A DNA stretch of 64,000 nt from Burkholderiaceae bacterium (GCA_017646335.1 JAGCMT010000058.1:1-64000), one strand, 5' to 3'. Shown: positions 17,783 to 27,101, counted from the first letter of the stretch. Made by a program: numbers and translations. The notes: generated by a model not told the origin, from the sequence alone.

Positions 17783-18763
17783 TTACGGAACGATGATGGT
17801 CGCTCCCATCAAACGACGTGCTTGAGCATCACTATGCATTTGAACGATTTGCTCCAACGAATAGCGAGCGCCAACGGCAGGCTTCACAATACCGGCTCGA
17901 ATCGCTTCAAATAACGACTCAACCCCCTCAAGCAACGCCTCACGCGTCTTGTAATGGAAGGCCACCGAAGGCGACGTTAAAAACAGACCGCCCAACTTTT
18001 TCAACCGCGACGGGCTAAAGTCGGGAATCGGACCGGAAGCCGCGCCGGAAATCACCATCATACCCAACGGCGCGACACATTCAAGGGAATCTAAAAACGT
18101 ATTTTTACCGACGGAATCATATACCACATCGGCTTTACGACCACCCGTCACGGCCAAAAACGCTTGGGGCCAATCGGGTTTCGTGTAATCGACGGTAAAG
18201 TCCGCGCCGGCAGCCTTTGCCACTTCGGCTTTTTGCTCGTTACTGACAGCACCGACAACGGTTGCTCCCAACGATTTCGCCCAACGGCAAAGAATTTGTC
18301 CAACGCCACCGGCTGCGGCATGGACAAGCACCAAATCACCGGCAGCAACCCGATAGGTTTTCTTGATCAAATACTGAGCGGTCAACCCCTTCATCAAAAG
18401 CGAAGCAACCGTCTCATCATCCAAGTCATCCGGAACGGCGACCACTCGATCGATGCCGAGCACGCGTCGATCGCTATAGGCGCCCAAACCGCCGTCCATA
18501 TAAGCCACTCGATCACCGACTTTAAATTCAGTGACATCGCAGCCAACCTTCTCAACAATGCCGACAGCCTCTCGACCCAACGGTGAGGGCAAATTCTTGC
18601 TGTTTCGACCTTCTCGGTCATAAACATCAATGAAGTTAAAGGCGATCGCCGTATGACGGACTTGGATTTGGCGAGCGCCACACTCGGGCAACGTCACGGT
18701 TTCAAGACGCATCACATCTGGCAAACCAAACGATTCGATAACGACACGACGAGCTTCAGTCAT
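17783..18763 (-). CDS. qorA: NADPH:quinone oxidoreductase, zinc-independent (QorA-like)
   Basis: Medium-chain dehydrogenase/reductase of 326 residues (E. coli QorA 327). The nucleotide-binding fold carries HAAAGGVGQ at about residues 149-157. The structural and catalytic zinc ligands of alcohol dehydrogenases are missing, as expected for quinone reductases. FNFIDVYDREG and YDSVG also follow QorA. Predicted to reduce quinones or quinone-like electrophiles with NADPH in the cytoplasm. First gene of the minus-strand run leading to dnaX. Confidence 0.85.
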   Translation of the reverse strand: MTEARRVVIESFGLPDVMRLETVTLPECGARQIQVRHTAIAFNFIDVYDREGRNSKNLPSPLGREAVGIVEKVGCDVTEFKVGDRVAYMDGGLGAYSDRRVLGIDRVVAVPDDLDDETVASLLMKGLTAQYLIKKTYRVAAGDLVLVHAAAGGVGQILCRWAKSLGATVVGAVSNEQKAEVAKAAGADFTVDYTKPDWPQAFLAVTGGRKADVVYDSVGKNTFLDSLECVAPLGMMVISGAASGPIPDFSPSRLKKLGGLFLTSPSVAFHYKTREALLEGVESLFEAIRAGIVKPAVGARYSLEQIVQMHSDAQARRLMGATIIVP

Positions 18764-18908
18764 AATGCGCTCCTAAAAAAACAGTGACAATCCGATAGAA
18801 ACGATACCAAGACTCTGACGCGAAAACTTTTCGTTTTTACCCTAACTAACGCTCGCATTCCCAAATCAAATGATTACAATACGAGCCTTTAGTAAGACTT
18901 CTTCAGTA

Positions 18909-18933
18909 TCGATTGTCGTTTTTCGACAATCGA
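18909..18933 (+). repeat. 10-bp perfect inverted repeat in the leader of the 18943 gene
   Basis: TCGATTGTCG and CGACAATCGA form a perfect 10-bp stem with a T5 loop, ending 9 bases before the start codon at 18943. No T run follows the stem, so it is not a normal terminator. It could be an operator or a translation-controlling hairpin. Confidence 0.6.
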
Positions 18934-18942
18934 CTCCAAACT

Positions 18943-19389
18943 ATGAAATATCTTTTTTACTTTGTTCCGCCTCAAAACGTCGTCATCGCCTGCGGTTGCT
19001 GCGGCGTTTTCGTTTGGTCTTTGATCGGTGACTTGGGCTTTTTTAAAGCATTCTTGGTCGGTTCGGTCTTTTTCTTGTTGGCTGCCGTGAATCCCTTGCG
19101 CACCTTCATCTCCAAGCCCTTGACCGAACACGCTTGGGCTTTGATCGCAGTGAAGGATCACATCCCGGAATTGAAGGATGACTTGATTGCTCGTACGATT
19201 GACTTTGCCATGCGCAATCCGCACACGGTCAAGCACCCGTTGAAGGAAGGTTTGCCGATGCAATTGATCGCGTTCAATAGCCTTCAACGTGCCGGCGCCA
19301 AGTACGGTCCGCACGGTGCAGCGATGATCAAGCGCATTGACAAACTCAAGAAGAAGTTCGGTTACGAAGTGGAAGAACGCGAAGAGTAA
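18943..19389 (+). CDS. Hypothetical small membrane protein
   Basis: I do not recognise this 148-residue product. Two hydrophobic segments lie at about residues 8-25 and 30-50, with a CGCCG motif at the first. A soluble, charged C-terminal part (about residues 60-148) ends in a Lys-rich helix and an acidic EEREE tail. The frame extends upstream to 18913, but that would start inside a perfect hairpin, so the ATG at 18943 is used; no Shine-Dalgarno is visible. Codon use (TTG, AAG, GGT, CGT rich) resembles well-expressed neighbours, supporting a real gene. It is convergent with bcsG and shares a bidirectional terminator with it. Confidence 0.75.
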   Translation: MKYLFYFVPPQNVVIACGCCGVFVWSLIGDLGFFKAFLVGSVFFLLAAVNPLRTFISKPLTEHAWALIAVKDHIPELKDDLIARTIDFAMRNPHTVKHPLKEGLPMQLIAFNSLQRAGAKYGPHGAAMIKRIDKLKKKFGYEVEEREE

Positions 19390-19408
19390 TCGCTTCCAAC
19401 CAAAAAAC

Positions 19409-19446
19409 AAGCCCAAGTTCATTTTTGAACTTGGGCTTATTTTTTC
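19409..19446. terminator. Bidirectional terminator between the 18943 gene and bcsG
   Basis: GCCCAAGTTCA and TGAACTTGGGC form a perfect 11-bp stem with A and T runs on the two sides. It closes the cellulose operon on the minus strand. Confidence 0.87.
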
Positions 19447-19454
19447 TCATCGAC

Positions 19455-21104
19455 TTAGTGTGCGTAAGGACGCCAAGCGTCGTTATTCATTCGAATGTAA
19501 TCCTTACCCTTGTAGCGCAACACGATCGACTGACCGTTTTCGGAAACCACGTTCGTTTCCGGCAAATCGCGGGTCAACTCTTCAATCGAAACGGCACCGG
19601 CCTTTTGACTGAAGAAATTCGTTTCCACCGTCTTACCGATCAACGAGCTCAAAGCCAAATAGCTACTTGCCCCCGTGACGTGATGCTGAGTCTTCGGAAG
19701 GTCCTTCAAACCGAAGAACTTCACCAACACCGGCACTTCCGTGATACGCAAGCTCGGAATATCGCGTAAGCGAGGTGCTTGGATCTTGTCGCCGCGAACG
19801 GCGGCACCGTGTTCCGGAACCACGATCAACATCACCTTACGACCCGTGCGATCAAGTTCTCGCATAAACGTTTGCAAGTCATTGAGCAAAATGCGGGCTC
19901 GAGGTTTAAACGCCTGCCAACGACTTTGACGCGGCAAACGGTTACCGTCATGCAAAGCAATCAAATTGACCAAGGAAACACTGCGCGGCTCCTTCGATTG
20001 CGCCGTCGTTCGTTGCCAATGGCGAAGCACGGACAAGCTGTCAAAAATCGGCTCGTCGTTAAAAGCGATGTAGCGAACGGGATACGGGCGCTTATTTTCG
20101 TGCGGTGCACTCAAACCGGCTTCTTTACGCAAAGTCGACAAGTAATTGTCATACTCGCCGCTGTGGTCCATAAAGAGGTGTTGGCGGAAGCCCAATTGAT
20201 CCAATCGATTCATCAACTCGCAATCAGGACGACGGGCGCCATAAAGATCTTCATGAGACGTTTGGCCGCAAGCACCGTTTAACAAACGAAGCGTCGCCGG
20301 TCCCGAGTAAGAGGTCGCGGTATTGAAGTGATCGAATCGAATATCGAACTGATCAAGCACCTTATGATTGTCCAATTCGCTCGCTTCCAAGTCGTCGTTA
20401 CTGAGCGAACAGATATTCAAAATCAAAATATCAAAAGGCGTATCTTTTTCGGAAAGCCCGTTAGGCAACATAGCCTTACGCTCTTTTTCGTACTCTAAGA
20501 AAGCTCGATACCACGATTGAATGGTTTCATCATCGGCAATGCCGGCATTTTTCGGTACCACCGGCGCTTCAGTCGAACGCTTGGCCACATTGACGGCGCT
20601 GGCGACTCGATCGGCAGTCGCCACCGTTTCCGGTTCGACAGAAACCAAATACGGTTGAATCACGAAAAACAAGAAATACGTGACCGTCAACACCGAAACA
20701 CGAACGTAATGCTTGAGCAATTGGTAAAGCAAAACAAGCAACACGCCCCAAGCGATCATTTGGACATTGACGAAATCCAAAGCCAACTGGATCAAGTAAT
20801 TGATCGAGAAACCGGCCACGTTTTGCGCATTGGCGATCAAACTCGAAATACCCGGTAACCAACTTTCGGAATAAATCAACGCGATTGCCGCGACACCGCA
20901 AAGAATATGCTTGAGTTTTTCCAAACGAGCGCTCAAAGAACGCGGCCAAAGAAGAACCACCATCAACAAGGCGTTATAGAGCGGTTGCAACGTCAAGTAA
21001 CCCAACGTCGCCAAAATAAATTTGGCCACAAAGTAGACGTTCCACAAACCGAGCCCCATCATCGTCAGGGACATCTTAAAAGGCATCTCCAACGGCTTTT
21101 TCAT
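19455..21104 (-). CDS. bcsG: Cellulose biosynthesis protein BcsG (phosphoethanolamine transferase)
   Basis: Inner-membrane enzyme of 549 residues (E. coli 559). In E. coli it transfers phosphoethanolamine from lipid to cellulose in the periplasm. The N-terminal third has about five hydrophobic spans. The alkaline-phosphatase-like domain keeps the expected Cys (ICSLS, C232), the nucleophile Ser (TSYSGP, S267), CGQTSH, LHDGN and VPEHG metal-ligand motifs, in the same order as E. coli BcsG. It should therefore be catalytically competent. Its start overlaps the bcsZ stop (ATGA). Last gene of the operon. Confidence 0.93.
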   Translation of the reverse strand: MKKPLEMPFKMSLTMMGLGLWNVYFVAKFILATLGYLTLQPLYNALLMVVLLWPRSLSARLEKLKHILCGVAAIALIYSESWLPGISSLIANAQNVAGFSINYLIQLALDFVNVQMIAWGVLLVLLYQLLKHYVRVSVLTVTYFLFFVIQPYLVSVEPETVATADRVASAVNVAKRSTEAPVVPKNAGIADDETIQSWYRAFLEYEKERKAMLPNGLSEKDTPFDILILNICSLSNDDLEASELDNHKVLDQFDIRFDHFNTATSYSGPATLRLLNGACGQTSHEDLYGARRPDCELMNRLDQLGFRQHLFMDHSGEYDNYLSTLRKEAGLSAPHENKRPYPVRYIAFNDEPIFDSLSVLRHWQRTTAQSKEPRSVSLVNLIALHDGNRLPRQSRWQAFKPRARILLNDLQTFMRELDRTGRKVMLIVVPEHGAAVRGDKIQAPRLRDIPSLRITEVPVLVKFFGLKDLPKTQHHVTGASSYLALSSLIGKTVETNFFSQKAGAVSIEELTRDLPETNVVSENGQSIVLRYKGKDYIRMNNDAWRPYAH

Positions 21105-22171
21105 CGTTTAGCTCCCTGTCCACGCGGGAAATACACGAACCCGTTTTGGTCGAAGGCGAACTCACGCTGATCAAAACCCAAACCGAAAAGCGTCAACACA
21201 TTTCGATAGTAGTTTTCTTTCACGATCGGTTCAGCCGTCAAATACGTTCGAATCAGCGCGGCATGTTTGTTGTCATCCATCAACGGCAACACACAAGCGG
21301 CAAAGCCCAACGAACCCGGGCCATTTGCTCGAGCCGTATTGACTTCCACATTTTCAGCCGGCACGTTCATCGTTTCGGTCAAACGGACCATCGGGGCAAA
21401 ATGCTTTTTCAAAAGGGCTCGTACCGGATCTTTAGGCGACATCATGCCCGCCCACAAATACACGCGGATGGCGTTGTAACTACCCACCGACTCTTCGGTA
21501 ACGATCGAGCCGTCTTTTTCAAATCGAACCCAGTCCGGAGCAAACCCGTTGGGAGACGAACGAAGCGTTGCACGAAGGCAACCCTCAAACACGTCATTCC
21601 AATAGGCATCTTCAATCGCAAAACGACGCAACAAGAACAACGGGAAATAGCTCGGATTGAGCGTGGTTCGACCGTCCTTTTCAAATCCGTATTGACCCGG
21701 CAACAACACTTTGCCTAAGGTCGGAATCTCTCGAACTTGCGTCTTTAACAACGTCAAAAGCGCAAGACCCTTTTCACGATAACGAGGCTCATCCCACAGA
21801 CGAGCGGCCTCCAAAAGACAATAGGCAATCCACATATCGGAGTCGACTGCATTGTTGGAGTCGATCACACGTCCTTCGGGAGCCTTGCCCCAAAGCCAAG
21901 CGGGAAGATGTTTGGACAAATCGCCCGCCGACAAGTGCGTCTCCGTCCACTTCAGCATCGTCTCAAACGTCGCCTTGTCACCGGCAGCCAATGCAAAAAA
22001 GAGCGCATAGGACTGACCCTCACTCGTTGTGATCAAGCGATTATCGTTATAGTCGATCACACGACCGGCTTCATAATTGGCGCTTTTGAACGCGTCCCAT
22101 GACTGCCAAGCCTGAGCCGGCATGCTCATCGCGCTGGCCAGAACCATCGCCAATAAAATCCGTTTCATCAT
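21101..22171 (-). CDS. bcsZ: Periplasmic GH8 endoglucanase BcsZ, with the catalytic base replaced by Asn
   Basis: Secreted glycoside hydrolase family 8 protein of 356 residues with a clear signal peptide (cleavage near AQA-W at about residue 21). The general acid Glu is present at E51 in TTSEGQSY, and LPAWLWGK and the DSDMW block match E. coli BcsZ. The residue aligned with the E. coli base Asp243 (SYDAIRVY) is Asn here: SYNAIRVY, N233, codon AAC. Activity may be lost or depend on another base. Stop and start codons overlap those of bcsG and bcsB (ATGA), so it is tightly coupled. In known systems BcsZ trims cellulose during export. Confidence 0.92.
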   Translation of the reverse strand: MMKRILLAMVLASAMSMPAQAWQSWDAFKSANYEAGRVIDYNDNRLITTSEGQSYALFFALAAGDKATFETMLKWTETHLSAGDLSKHLPAWLWGKAPEGRVIDSNNAVDSDMWIAYCLLEAARLWDEPRYREKGLALLTLLKTQVREIPTLGKVLLPGQYGFEKDGRTTLNPSYFPLFLLRRFAIEDAYWNDVFEGCLRATLRSSPNGFAPDWVRFEKDGSIVTEESVGSYNAIRVYLWAGMMSPKDPVRALLKKHFAPMVRLTETMNVPAENVEVNTARANGPGSLGFAACVLPLMDDNKHAALIRTYLTAEPIVKENYYRNVLTLFGLGFDQREFAFDQNGFVYFPRGQGAKR

Positions 22172-24387
22172 GCACGCCCCTTAATCCAGCGACGCATAAA
22201 GTAGAAGATACCGTAGCCCATCAATGCGGCACAGAGCATGGCACAAACCACAAGAATCAACGGGTTATCGCTCACGGTCTTCCAAATCTTTTGATACCAG
22301 GGAATCGAGCCGACAAAATAGCTCTTACCGACATCAAAGCAAGGACTGTCCGTATCGGTCAAGACACAGACGCTGCCGCTCGCATTCATCATCGACATCG
22401 GATAACGCAATTGAGCGTTAAGGATACGACTGCCCGACTCCCCTTCGGAAACCAAGGCCACTACGGTGCGTTCCTTGTTAAAGGGAGATTGCAACGACAC
22501 GATCGAAGCAATACCGCCGTCCGCATTCACCGACAACTGCTCTTCAAGCAACGTACGAATCGACTTGTCATTGAGACGATTCAGATTGACATAATCGTGG
22601 ACCTTTTGTTGCAACGTCGCAGCGTTATCCACTTCGAAATCCAAAAGACCCAAAGGCATTTCACCGACGACCAACAAGTCTTTGTGAACAAGCGAACGAG
22701 CATTCACATCACTCGTAACCATCACCTTCGAGCCGGCCAAACCGGTCGCCGCCGAAATACGGGCTACGCCATTGAGCATGGTCGTCAATTCGGATGCCGT
22801 TGCATTCAACGGAATCAAAACGGCCGTTTCAGACAAGTCGGCCATCTTCGAGAACGGGAACGCACTTTGCGTGAACATGCCCAAATTCGGCAACTTCGCA
22901 TAGTGATAAAGACCGCTCAAATTGATGGTGGAAGTCGGTTCGATTTCCAATTGGTGCGACACCAACGTCACCGTCTTACAGTTTTCGGTAGAGCCCTCGG
23001 CATGGCTCGTCAAATACTGCAATTGGAAGCTCAGGTCATTCATGGCGCTCAAAGTAGCACCCATTTCACCCGTCGAAGCCAAAGCCCCTTCAAAAGCCGG
23101 CAACTCAACTTCTGCTTCGCCCTTGCCCTCATTGACGGAAAGATTGATCGAGTCGATCAACGTTTCATTGATGCGAACTTGCAATTGAGCTTGTTCCCCG
23201 ACCAAGGGCTTGGTGTAGCGATACTTCAAATTCATCGACATATCACCCGCACCGGCCATGTACAAGTCCGGAGCCAAACGCAAAGGCAGATGCACGGGCT
23301 GGATCGATTGACCGCGAGCCGTCAACTGCTTGGGATATTGCATCAATTGGGCAAAGGTCACCGTTTTTTCACTCGGCAACCAATTCGGTGCGTCATACGG
23401 TTGGCGAACCGCACTTTCCTTGAAGTTCTTGACCTTAAAACGTTCACCGATCAAGACTTGACCGGATGCCGTAAATGCCTTGGCTGCCACCAAGAGGTCG
23501 GCATCATGGCGACCGGCAACGATCAACATTTTGGCGAAACGACTGTGCGGTGCATCGGCCATGATCACTTGGGGGCCGTCAAATTCACCGAAATCTTTCA
23601 AGAAGTCCGGTCGCTGCTCATTGGTTGCGAAAACCACGAAATGCTGCAAGGCAGGCACTTCATTGAAGTAGACCGGATACTCAATACCGCGCCATTGAGC
23701 GATTTGACCGCCCAAAGAAGCCATCACGGCGGCGGCATTTTTAACGACATCGCTCGGCGACTTCGTAAAGACGAAAGGTAACGTGGTCAAACCGTTCACG
23801 TTGGGTTGAATGAACGGGGCCGGGAAACGTGCCAAGTCATTACCCAAACGCAACGGATGCTTCGTTAACGTCAATGCGCTCGAAGGATTAATCGTCACCC
23901 ACAACACTTCATTGGTGGGATTTTCACAAATGTTTTGGTAGTGACCGACGAATTCGATCGAAAGTCGATTGACCTCGCGAAGTTGTTTGATATCGAGTGC
24001 GACCGGCAAACCGACAGCCTTACCCAAACCCACCGTTTGCAACGAGATGCTTCGTTGCAATTGATCATTGAGGTAGACATTGAGCTGCGAGTAGTTGGCC
24101 AACAACGACGGGGAAGCTGTGAAATTCAAATTCACTTCAGCCTTGGAAACCATTTCGTCGGCGCGAAGACCGAAATCAAAATATTGCGTGGTATTGACCC
24201 CATCGAGTTTCACCGACTTGGCTTGACCACCCGGCACCATACCGATCAACCCGGTCGTGTCATTGAGCGTTGCGGTCAAATCATTTCGCCATTCGGTCTC
24301 AATCGAAGCCATCGATGCAGCCGAAGTCATCGACAACATCAAAGCCGAAACCGTTGCCATCACCAAATTAGAGAACTTCACTGTCAT
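22168..24387 (-). CDS. bcsB: Cellulose synthase periplasmic/regulatory subunit BcsB
   Basis: A 739-residue protein with an N-terminal signal sequence, a long periplasmic part of alternating carbohydrate-binding-like and flavodoxin-like domains, and a single C-terminal membrane span (PLILVVCAML region) followed by a basic tail. This is the architecture that docks BcsB on BcsA in the inner membrane and guides the nascent glucan. The start overlaps the end of bcsA by 20 bases. The ATG at 24387 is listed; a GTG at 24381 has a better-spaced AGGA and could be the real start. Confidence 0.92.
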   Translation of the reverse strand: MTVKFSNLVMATVSALMLSMTSAASMASIETEWRNDLTATLNDTTGLIGMVPGGQAKSVKLDGVNTTQYFDFGLRADEMVSKAEVNLNFTASPSLLANYSQLNVYLNDQLQRSISLQTVGLGKAVGLPVALDIKQLREVNRLSIEFVGHYQNICENPTNEVLWVTINPSSALTLTKHPLRLGNDLARFPAPFIQPNVNGLTTLPFVFTKSPSDVVKNAAAVMASLGGQIAQWRGIEYPVYFNEVPALQHFVVFATNEQRPDFLKDFGEFDGPQVIMADAPHSRFAKMLIVAGRHDADLLVAAKAFTASGQVLIGERFKVKNFKESAVRQPYDAPNWLPSEKTVTFAQLMQYPKQLTARGQSIQPVHLPLRLAPDLYMAGAGDMSMNLKYRYTKPLVGEQAQLQVRINETLIDSINLSVNEGKGEAEVELPAFEGALASTGEMGATLSAMNDLSFQLQYLTSHAEGSTENCKTVTLVSHQLEIEPTSTINLSGLYHYAKLPNLGMFTQSAFPFSKMADLSETAVLIPLNATASELTTMLNGVARISAATGLAGSKVMVTSDVNARSLVHKDLLVVGEMPLGLLDFEVDNAATLQQKVHDYVNLNRLNDKSIRTLLEEQLSVNADGGIASIVSLQSPFNKERTVVALVSEGESGSRILNAQLRYPMSMMNASGSVCVLTDTDSPCFDVGKSYFVGSIPWYQKIWKTVSDNPLILVVCAMLCAALMGYGIFYFMRRWIKGRA

Positions 24388-26980
24388 ATCCTTTCATTTC
24401 CAAAATCTTTTCTTCCGTAGCCACCGACGGTACATTCGGAACAAACGTCAAAAGCCAGCGAATTACAGTAGACAACTTTTGCCAACGACCCGGCAAAAAT
24501 TCCACCATGGAGCACATACCGTAATAAGCCAAACGAGCAAGCTTCACAAAACCCGTCAAGAATCGATCGTCAGCCATCGGCACCTTCATTTGCTCAACCC
24601 AAATGCCCTCACGAGCAAAGGTATAGCGATTGAACGCACGTTCGTCACTCAATTGATCAAACGTCATCGCAAACCAAATGGCTCCGTCTTCAACGCAACG
24701 GACCCGAGCCTTGAAGAGCTCGTCGCCTTCAAAGCGCACGAAAACGTCTTCACCCACCGTTACCGTTCGCATCACCGACGAATCCAATCGTACACACAAC
24801 TCTTTTTGAGAGAAGTGCGTCGTCATCGCAGCCAAAGGCTCGTCGCCCGCATAGACCGTGATGGGAACACTCATCGGTACACGAGGATAAGCTTCCTTTT
24901 GCACCTCTTCTACGGCAACGGCCATCGAAGCAAAAAGCACCATCAAGTTATAAGCGATCCAACCGAGATTGATCGCCAAAGTCAGATATTCCGCTTCCGG
25001 CGCAAAGAGCGCCTTATAAAAACCGACACCCAAACCGAGAAGGTTCAGAATCAACAAAAAGAGAAACGGCTTGGTGATTCCCCAATCCAAATACTTACTG
25101 TCAATCGTTGCGCCCTTGGCCGTCACATTGAATTTGCCTTTATGCGGCATAAAAAGCGCCACCGTCGTCGGCAACAAGATGTACCAAGAAAGTACCGTTT
25201 CATAAACACCGCTCAAGAAGGGATAACGGTAACCTCTCTGCAAGCGCTGATTGGTCAGTGCCGAATGAATCATGTGCGGCAACACGTACGCGAAAATAGC
25301 TCCGGCCGTCGCATAAATGACGTAAATGTTCCCGAACATATAGGGCAAAGGCGCCATCAAGAAAATTAATCGCGGCAAGCCATGGAAGAAATGGAACATG
25401 GCATTAAAGAAACAGAGCCGCTGAGCGATCGTCAACCCCTTACCCAAAAACGGATTATCCAAACGGAAAATCTGCACCATGCCTCGCGCCCAACGAATAC
25501 GTTGTCCGATGTGAGCCGAGAGCGTATCGGTCGATAGACCCGATGCCAACGGCGTATCAATAAACACGGAGGACCAACCGCGACGATTCAGTTTGAGAGA
25601 AGTATGGGCGTCTTCGGTCACCGTTTCGACCGCAATCCCGCCGACCTCTTCCAACGCACAACGACGCATCACGGCGCTGGAGCCGCAGAACATCGTGGCA
25701 TTCCACGTGTCATTGCCCTTTTGAATGAAGTCGTGGAACAGCGAATTCTCGATCGGAATGGAGCGATCGAGATGAAGATTCTTCTCAAACGGATCAGGCG
25801 AGTAAAAATGATGAGGCGTCTGCACCAAAGCGATCTTCTCATCTTTGACCAACCAGCCCATCGTTTTGATTAAGAAATCACTCGAAGGTACGTGGTCACA
25901 GTCAAAAATCGTGATGAATTCACCGCTTGTAATACCCATGGCATGGTTGATGTTGCCAGCCTTGGCATGGTTGTGCTTTTCACGCTTGATGTAGCCGATT
26001 CCGACTTCTTGAGCAAACTCGGCAAACGCTTCGCGGCTACCGTCATCCAACAGGTAAACGTGTAACTTATCGGTCGGCCATTGCAAATTTTGTGCAGCAA
26101 AAACGGTCGGCTTAATAATGTCCAAAGCTTCGTTATACGTCGGGATAAAAATATCGACGTGCGGCCAAAGAGACTTATCTTCCGGCAACGGATAAGGCTT
26201 ACGATCCAAAACCCAACAAACCTGGAAATAGCCCAAAACCATCACCACAAACGCATAGACTTCAGCCAAAAGAAGCGTCAAACTTAAAACGATCCCTACA
26301 ACCGAATCCGTGTTGACCGTCGACGTACAACGCCACCACAAATAGCGACCGGACACCACGATGGAGATAACGAACAAAAGCATCAACGCCACGCGAGCCT
26401 TAATGCGTGCCAACGCCACAGCCAACAACAGCATCACGGACAAAAAGACGATTTGACCCTGTACGTTAAAGGGTTGAGTGATGCAAAGAATGGCCAAAGC
26501 AAACGCAAAAAACGCGGTCAACCACAACAGTAAACGCTTCCCGAAAGATAATGCTCGATGCTCGGTTTGACCCGAACGATCTTGCGCACGCACCGTTAAG
26601 AGACGATTACCAAAAGCCTCGATGAATCGAGCCAAATGCGAGCCGTAAACATTGACCAACGAGCGCACTTTCTCAAAACGAGCCATTACATGCTCGGGCG
26701 TTTTGAACGGGCACTTTAATAACAAAAGAAACAGTGTCTGGATCAGGATGCGAAGGCAGTCCAACGGACGAGGCGCATCAAAATCGATCTGAGGGTAATA
26801 ACGGCGGTAATTGCTTCGGAAAGCCGACCACGCGGTGCTTTCTAAAGGAAACAACAACCAAACGAGAGAAAAGAAACAGAAATTGATTGCGATACTGACA
26901 CGACCAACCCCATGACTTTTCCAGCAAAGAATCTTTTGCTGGAAATAGCGAACGAATTGTTCAATATGAGCGTTAGTCAT
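24368..26980 (-). CDS. bcsA: Cellulose synthase catalytic subunit BcsA with a degenerate PilZ domain
   Basis: Processive GT2 glucosyltransferase of 870 residues (E. coli 872) that polymerises UDP-glucose and threads the chain through the inner membrane. Active-site motifs are all present: DDGS at 312-315, DCD at 360-362, TED at 455-457 and QRIRW at 493-497. Membrane spans flank the GT domain. The C-terminal PilZ region should carry RxxxR and DxSxxG for cyclic-di-GMP. Here these read EAYPR (696-700) and HFSQKE (722-727), so most binding residues are missing. First gene of bcsABZG; the upstream neighbours are tRNA and SRP RNA genes. No bcsQ, bcsE, bcsF or bcsC is in the window. Confidence 0.94.
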   Translation of the reverse strand: MTNAHIEQFVRYFQQKILCWKSHGVGRVSIAINFCFFSLVWLLFPLESTAWSAFRSNYRRYYPQIDFDAPRPLDCLRILIQTLFLLLLKCPFKTPEHVMARFEKVRSLVNVYGSHLARFIEAFGNRLLTVRAQDRSGQTEHRALSFGKRLLLWLTAFFAFALAILCITQPFNVQGQIVFLSVMLLLAVALARIKARVALMLLFVISIVVSGRYLWWRCTSTVNTDSVVGIVLSLTLLLAEVYAFVVMVLGYFQVCWVLDRKPYPLPEDKSLWPHVDIFIPTYNEALDIIKPTVFAAQNLQWPTDKLHVYLLDDGSREAFAEFAQEVGIGYIKREKHNHAKAGNINHAMGITSGEFITIFDCDHVPSSDFLIKTMGWLVKDEKIALVQTPHHFYSPDPFEKNLHLDRSIPIENSLFHDFIQKGNDTWNATMFCGSSAVMRRCALEEVGGIAVETVTEDAHTSLKLNRRGWSSVFIDTPLASGLSTDTLSAHIGQRIRWARGMVQIFRLDNPFLGKGLTIAQRLCFFNAMFHFFHGLPRLIFLMAPLPYMFGNIYVIYATAGAIFAYVLPHMIHSALTNQRLQRGYRYPFLSGVYETVLSWYILLPTTVALFMPHKGKFNVTAKGATIDSKYLDWGITKPFLFLLILNLLGLGVGFYKALFAPEAEYLTLAINLGWIAYNLMVLFASMAVAVEEVQKEAYPRVPMSVPITVYAGDEPLAAMTTHFSQKELCVRLDSSVMRTVTVGEDVFVRFEGDELFKARVRCVEDGAIWFAMTFDQLSDERAFNRYTFAREGIWVEQMKVPMADDRFLTGFVKLARLAYYGMCSMVEFLPGRWQKLSTVIRWLLTFVPNVPSVATEEKILEMKGYDSEVL

Positions 26981-27101
26981 CGAGAGTCAGTACCAAAAAT
27001 AAGTGATAGAACAAACTGCAATTTTAAACTGAGTTTGTACCTCTACACCTAATCCCTAGATATAACCCCAACCAAAAAGTCAACAGAAAAATCGCAACAA
27101 T

